Of a stretch of DNA of 64,000 bases, positions 62,079 to 64,000 are shown piece after piece. The DNA is taken from positions 48,745 to 112,744 of the forward strand of contig NZ_JGVW01000022.1 of NCBI RefSeq assembly GCF_000687455.2, given 5' to 3'. The notes beneath the pieces are model-generated. The model saw only the letters and a list, made by a program, of their open reading frames with translations, was not told where the DNA came from and did not search any database. The DNA is from Burkholderia sp. lig30. Lineage in GTDB: Bacteria > Pseudomonadota > Gammaproteobacteria > Burkholderiales > Burkholderiaceae. Made by a program: the position numbers and the translations under genes. How positions within the stretch are numbered: the first letter of the stretch is position 1; every line of letters begins with the position of its first letter.

Positions 62079-63529
62079 GCATGAACGTCGTCACGCTGCT
62101 GTATCTCGTCGCGTCGGTGTGCTTCATCCAGGCGCTCAAGGGGCTGTCGAACCCGAAGAGCGCCCGGCGCGGCAACCTGTTCGGGATGGTCGGGATGGCG
62201 ATCGCGATCCTCACGACCGTCGCGCTCATCTTCAAGCAGGCCGCCTGGCTCGGCGCGAACCTGCCGCTCGGCCTCGCGCTCGTGCTCGGCGCGCTGGTGG
62301 TGGGCGGCGCGGTCGGCGCGTTCGTCGCCGCGAAGGTCGAGATGACGAAGATGCCCGAGCTCGTCGCGGCGATGCACTCGCTGATCGGTCTTGCGGCGGT
62401 CTGCATCGCGTATGCGGTCGTCGCCGAGCCGGCGGCGTTCGGGCTCGTGCCGCAGGACGCCGTGTCGGCGAACTTCATCCCGTACGGCAATCGCGTCGAG
62501 CTGTTCATCGGCACGTTCGTCGGCGCGATCACGTTCTCCGGCTCGGTGATCGCGTTCGGCAAGCTGTCGGGCAAGTACAAGTTCCGGCTGTTCCAGGGCG
62601 CGCCCGTCGTGTATCCGGGCCAGCATCTGCTGAACCTGATGCTCGCGCTCGCGATGCTCGGCTTCGGCGTGCTGTTCGTCGTCACGCAGTCGTGGCTGCC
62701 GTTCGTGATCATGACGGCGCTCGCGTTCACGCTCGGCGTGCTGATCATCATCCCGATCGGCGGCGCGGACATGCCGGTGGTCGTGTCGATGCTGAACTCG
62801 TACTCCGGGTGGGCGGCGGCGGGCATCGGCTTCTCGCTGAACAACGCGATGCTGATCATCGCCGGGTCGCTGGTCGGCTCGTCGGGTGCGATCCTGTCGT
62901 ACATCATGTGCCACGCGATGAACCGCTCGTTCTTCAACGTGCTGCTCGGCGGCTTCGGCGCGGAGGCGGGCAGCGCGGCGGTCGCGGGCCAGCAGGAGCA
63001 GCGGCCGGTGAAGTCGGGCTCGGCGGAGGATGCGTCGTTCATGCTCGGCAACGCGGAATCGGTGGTGATCGTGCCGGGTTATGGTCTGGCCGTCGCGCGC
63101 GCGCAGCACGCGCTGAAGGAGCTGACCGACAAGCTGGTCGAGAAGGGCATCGACGTGCGTTACGCGATCCACCCGGTCGCGGGGCGCATGCCGGGCCACA
63201 TGAACGTGCTGCTCGCGGAAGCGGAGGTGCCGTACGACCTCGTGTTCGAGATGGAGGACATCAACAACGCGTTCGGCCAGACCGACGTGGTGCTGGTGCT
63301 CGGCGCGAACGATGTGGTGAACCCGGCGGCGAAGAACGATCCGAAGTCGCCGATCGCGGGGATGCCGATCATCGAGGCGTACAAGGCGCGCACGGTGATC
63401 GTCAACAAGCGGTCGATGGCGTCGGGGTACGCCGGGCTCGACAACGATCTCTTCTACATGGACAAGACGATGATGGTCTTCGGCGATGCGAAGAAGGTCA
63501 TCGAGGACATGGTGAAGTCGGTCGAGTGA
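62075..63529 (+). CDS. pntB: NAD(P) transhydrogenase subunit beta
   Basis: 484 residues. N-terminal membrane part with about nine helices ([44 protein letters not shown]..., [16 protein letters not shown]). C-terminal soluble NADP(H)-binding domain [101 protein letters not shown]. It completes the proton-translocating transhydrogenase with PntAA and PntAB. Confidence 0.97.
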   Translation: MSMNVVTLLYLVASVCFIQALKGLSNPKSARRGNLFGMVGMAIAILTTVALIFKQAAWLGANLPLGLALVLGALVVGGAVGAFVAAKVEMTKMPELVAAMHSLIGLAAVCIAYAVVAEPAAFGLVPQDAVSANFIPYGNRVELFIGTFVGAITFSGSVIAFGKLSGKYKFRLFQGAPVVYPGQHLLNLMLALAMLGFGVLFVVTQSWLPFVIMTALAFTLGVLIIIPIGGADMPVVVSMLNSYSGWAAAGIGFSLNNAMLIIAGSLVGSSGAILSYIMCHAMNRSFFNVLLGGFGAEAGSAAVAGQQEQRPVKSGSAEDASFMLGNAESVVIVPGYGLAVARAQHALKELTDKLVEKGIDVRYAIHPVAGRMPGHMNVLLAEAEVPYDLVFEMEDINNAFGQTDVVLVLGANDVVNPAAKNDPKSPIAGMPIIEAYKARTVIVNKRSMASGYAGLDNDLFYMDKTMMVFGDAKKVIEDMVKSVE

Positions 63530-63614
63530 GCTAGCGGGCGCGCGCGGACGGCGGATCGCCGTGCGCGCCCGGAATGCATCGCGGCGGCCCGGTGCGATGC
63601 GCGGAAGCAGCGCG

Positions 63615-64000
63615 TCACTGCTTCGACGCGGTCGCGGCCCGCAGAAAATCCGCGAGCCGCCTGCCTTCCTGATCCGGAAACGCCTCGCGCATTGTCAAGT
63701 CGTCCATGCGCGCGACGTCGAAATTGCGGAAATCCTCGCGCAGTTCGCACCACGCGCCGATCGTCCAGCGTCCCCCCCAGTACACGAGCCCGAGCGGCCA
63801 GACGCGCCGTTGCGTGTGCGCGTCGAGCCGGTCGCGGTACGCGAAGCTGACGACGTGCCGCGTATCGACTGCCTGATGGATCGTGTCGACCTTCGCGGCA
63901 AACGTGTCGTCGATGTGAAACGACGGCGCGAACACCGGCAGCCGGTCGAGCGCCGCGCGCTTGTCGGCGGGCATGGCCGACGCGATCTTCGCGAGCGCCG
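63615..64000 (-). CDS. WYL-domain transcriptional regulator (YafY-like), 3' part only
   Basis: The frame runs off the right edge of the window: codons ALAKIASA precede the internal ATG at 63974, so the N-terminal helix-turn-helix is not visible. The visible ~127 residues include PSFHIDDTFAAKVDTIHQAVDTRHVVSFAYRDRLDAHTQRRVWPLGLVYWGGRWTIGAWCELREDFRNFDVARM, the WYL domain of YafY/DeoR-type regulators thought to bind nucleic acid or nucleotides. Convergent with pntB. Target unknown. Confidence 0.85.
   Translation of the reverse strand, partial: ALAKIASAMPADKRAALDRLPVFAPSFHIDDTFAAKVDTIHQAVDTRHVVSFAYRDRLDAHTQRRVWPLGLVYWGGRWTIGAWCELREDFRNFDVARMDDLTMREAFPDQEGRRLADFLRAATASKQ

Overview
The window is a very GC-rich stretch of a beta-proteobacterial main chromosome. 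Gene content, gene order and protein sequences point to the genus Burkholderia (Burkholderia cepacia complex-like). The evidence includes split pntAA/pntAB/pntB, a 77-residue Fis, Entner-Doudoroff genes under HexR, pyrC followed by rnpB and rplM-rpsI, and the purH-fis-dusB-ubiH-type-pepP block. Nearly everything is core metabolism and informational genes. I see no prophage, insertion sequence, integrase, CRISPR array, tRNA or rRNA.

Layout. 1-4610: 3' end of a malic enzyme, a candidate sRNA, a secreted RNase Sa-type ribonuclease with its barstar, then (minus) speE, a VOC protein and rsmE. 4868-7984: tkt and gap. 8078-11934: an FCD/GntR regulator divergent from a dicarboxylate carrier, allantoicase and ureidoglycolate lyase, with a clear operator between them. 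12010-14239: fur, bamE, dapB. 14260-21745: an ExbB/ExbD pair, leuS, lptE, holA, proA, hemJ. 21806-27572: hexR, edd, eda, a gluconate permease and gluconokinase. 27066-32719: a TetR regulator, a PuuB-like FAD oxidoreductase, purB and a HypT-like LysR regulator. 32925-37560: gdhA and the glutamate/aspartate ABC transporter gltI-J-K-L. 37654-43000: a class II amidotransferase, pyrC, a DUF3025 remnant, rnpB, an OsmC protein, a candidate sRNA, rplM, rpsI and erpA. 43093-50242: anmK, tyrS, dtd, a histidine phosphatase, a DUF2236 protein and ruvB-ruvA-ruvC. 50370-56835: purH, fis, dusB, a UbiH-type hydroxylase, pepP and a GST. 56936-64000: a membrane-anchored glutamate-synthase-like protein, mnmA, a Nudix hydrolase, the three transhydrogenase genes and the start of a WYL regulator.

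How the genes work together. The sugar-acid block is coherent: gluconate uptake (permease), phosphorylation (GntK), Edd and Eda, with HexR-type palindromes in the hexR-edd gap. The nitrogen block joins glutamate dehydrogenase to glutamate uptake. The DctA-Alc-AllA unit would release urea and glyoxylate from allantoate under a GntR repressor.

The least expected signals are two independent candidate small RNAs (1062-1198 minus, 41293-41384 plus). Each carries an anti-Shine-Dalgarno CCUCC element in a hairpin loop and ends in a strong intrinsic terminator. Other oddities are a TetR frame with no stop across the whole of gntK, a frameshifted DUF3025 remnant beside rnpB, a terminator between gltI and gltJ, and a structured proA leader. 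Nothing was searched or computed beyond reading the sequence. Family names rest on recognised motifs and overall similarity to known proteins.
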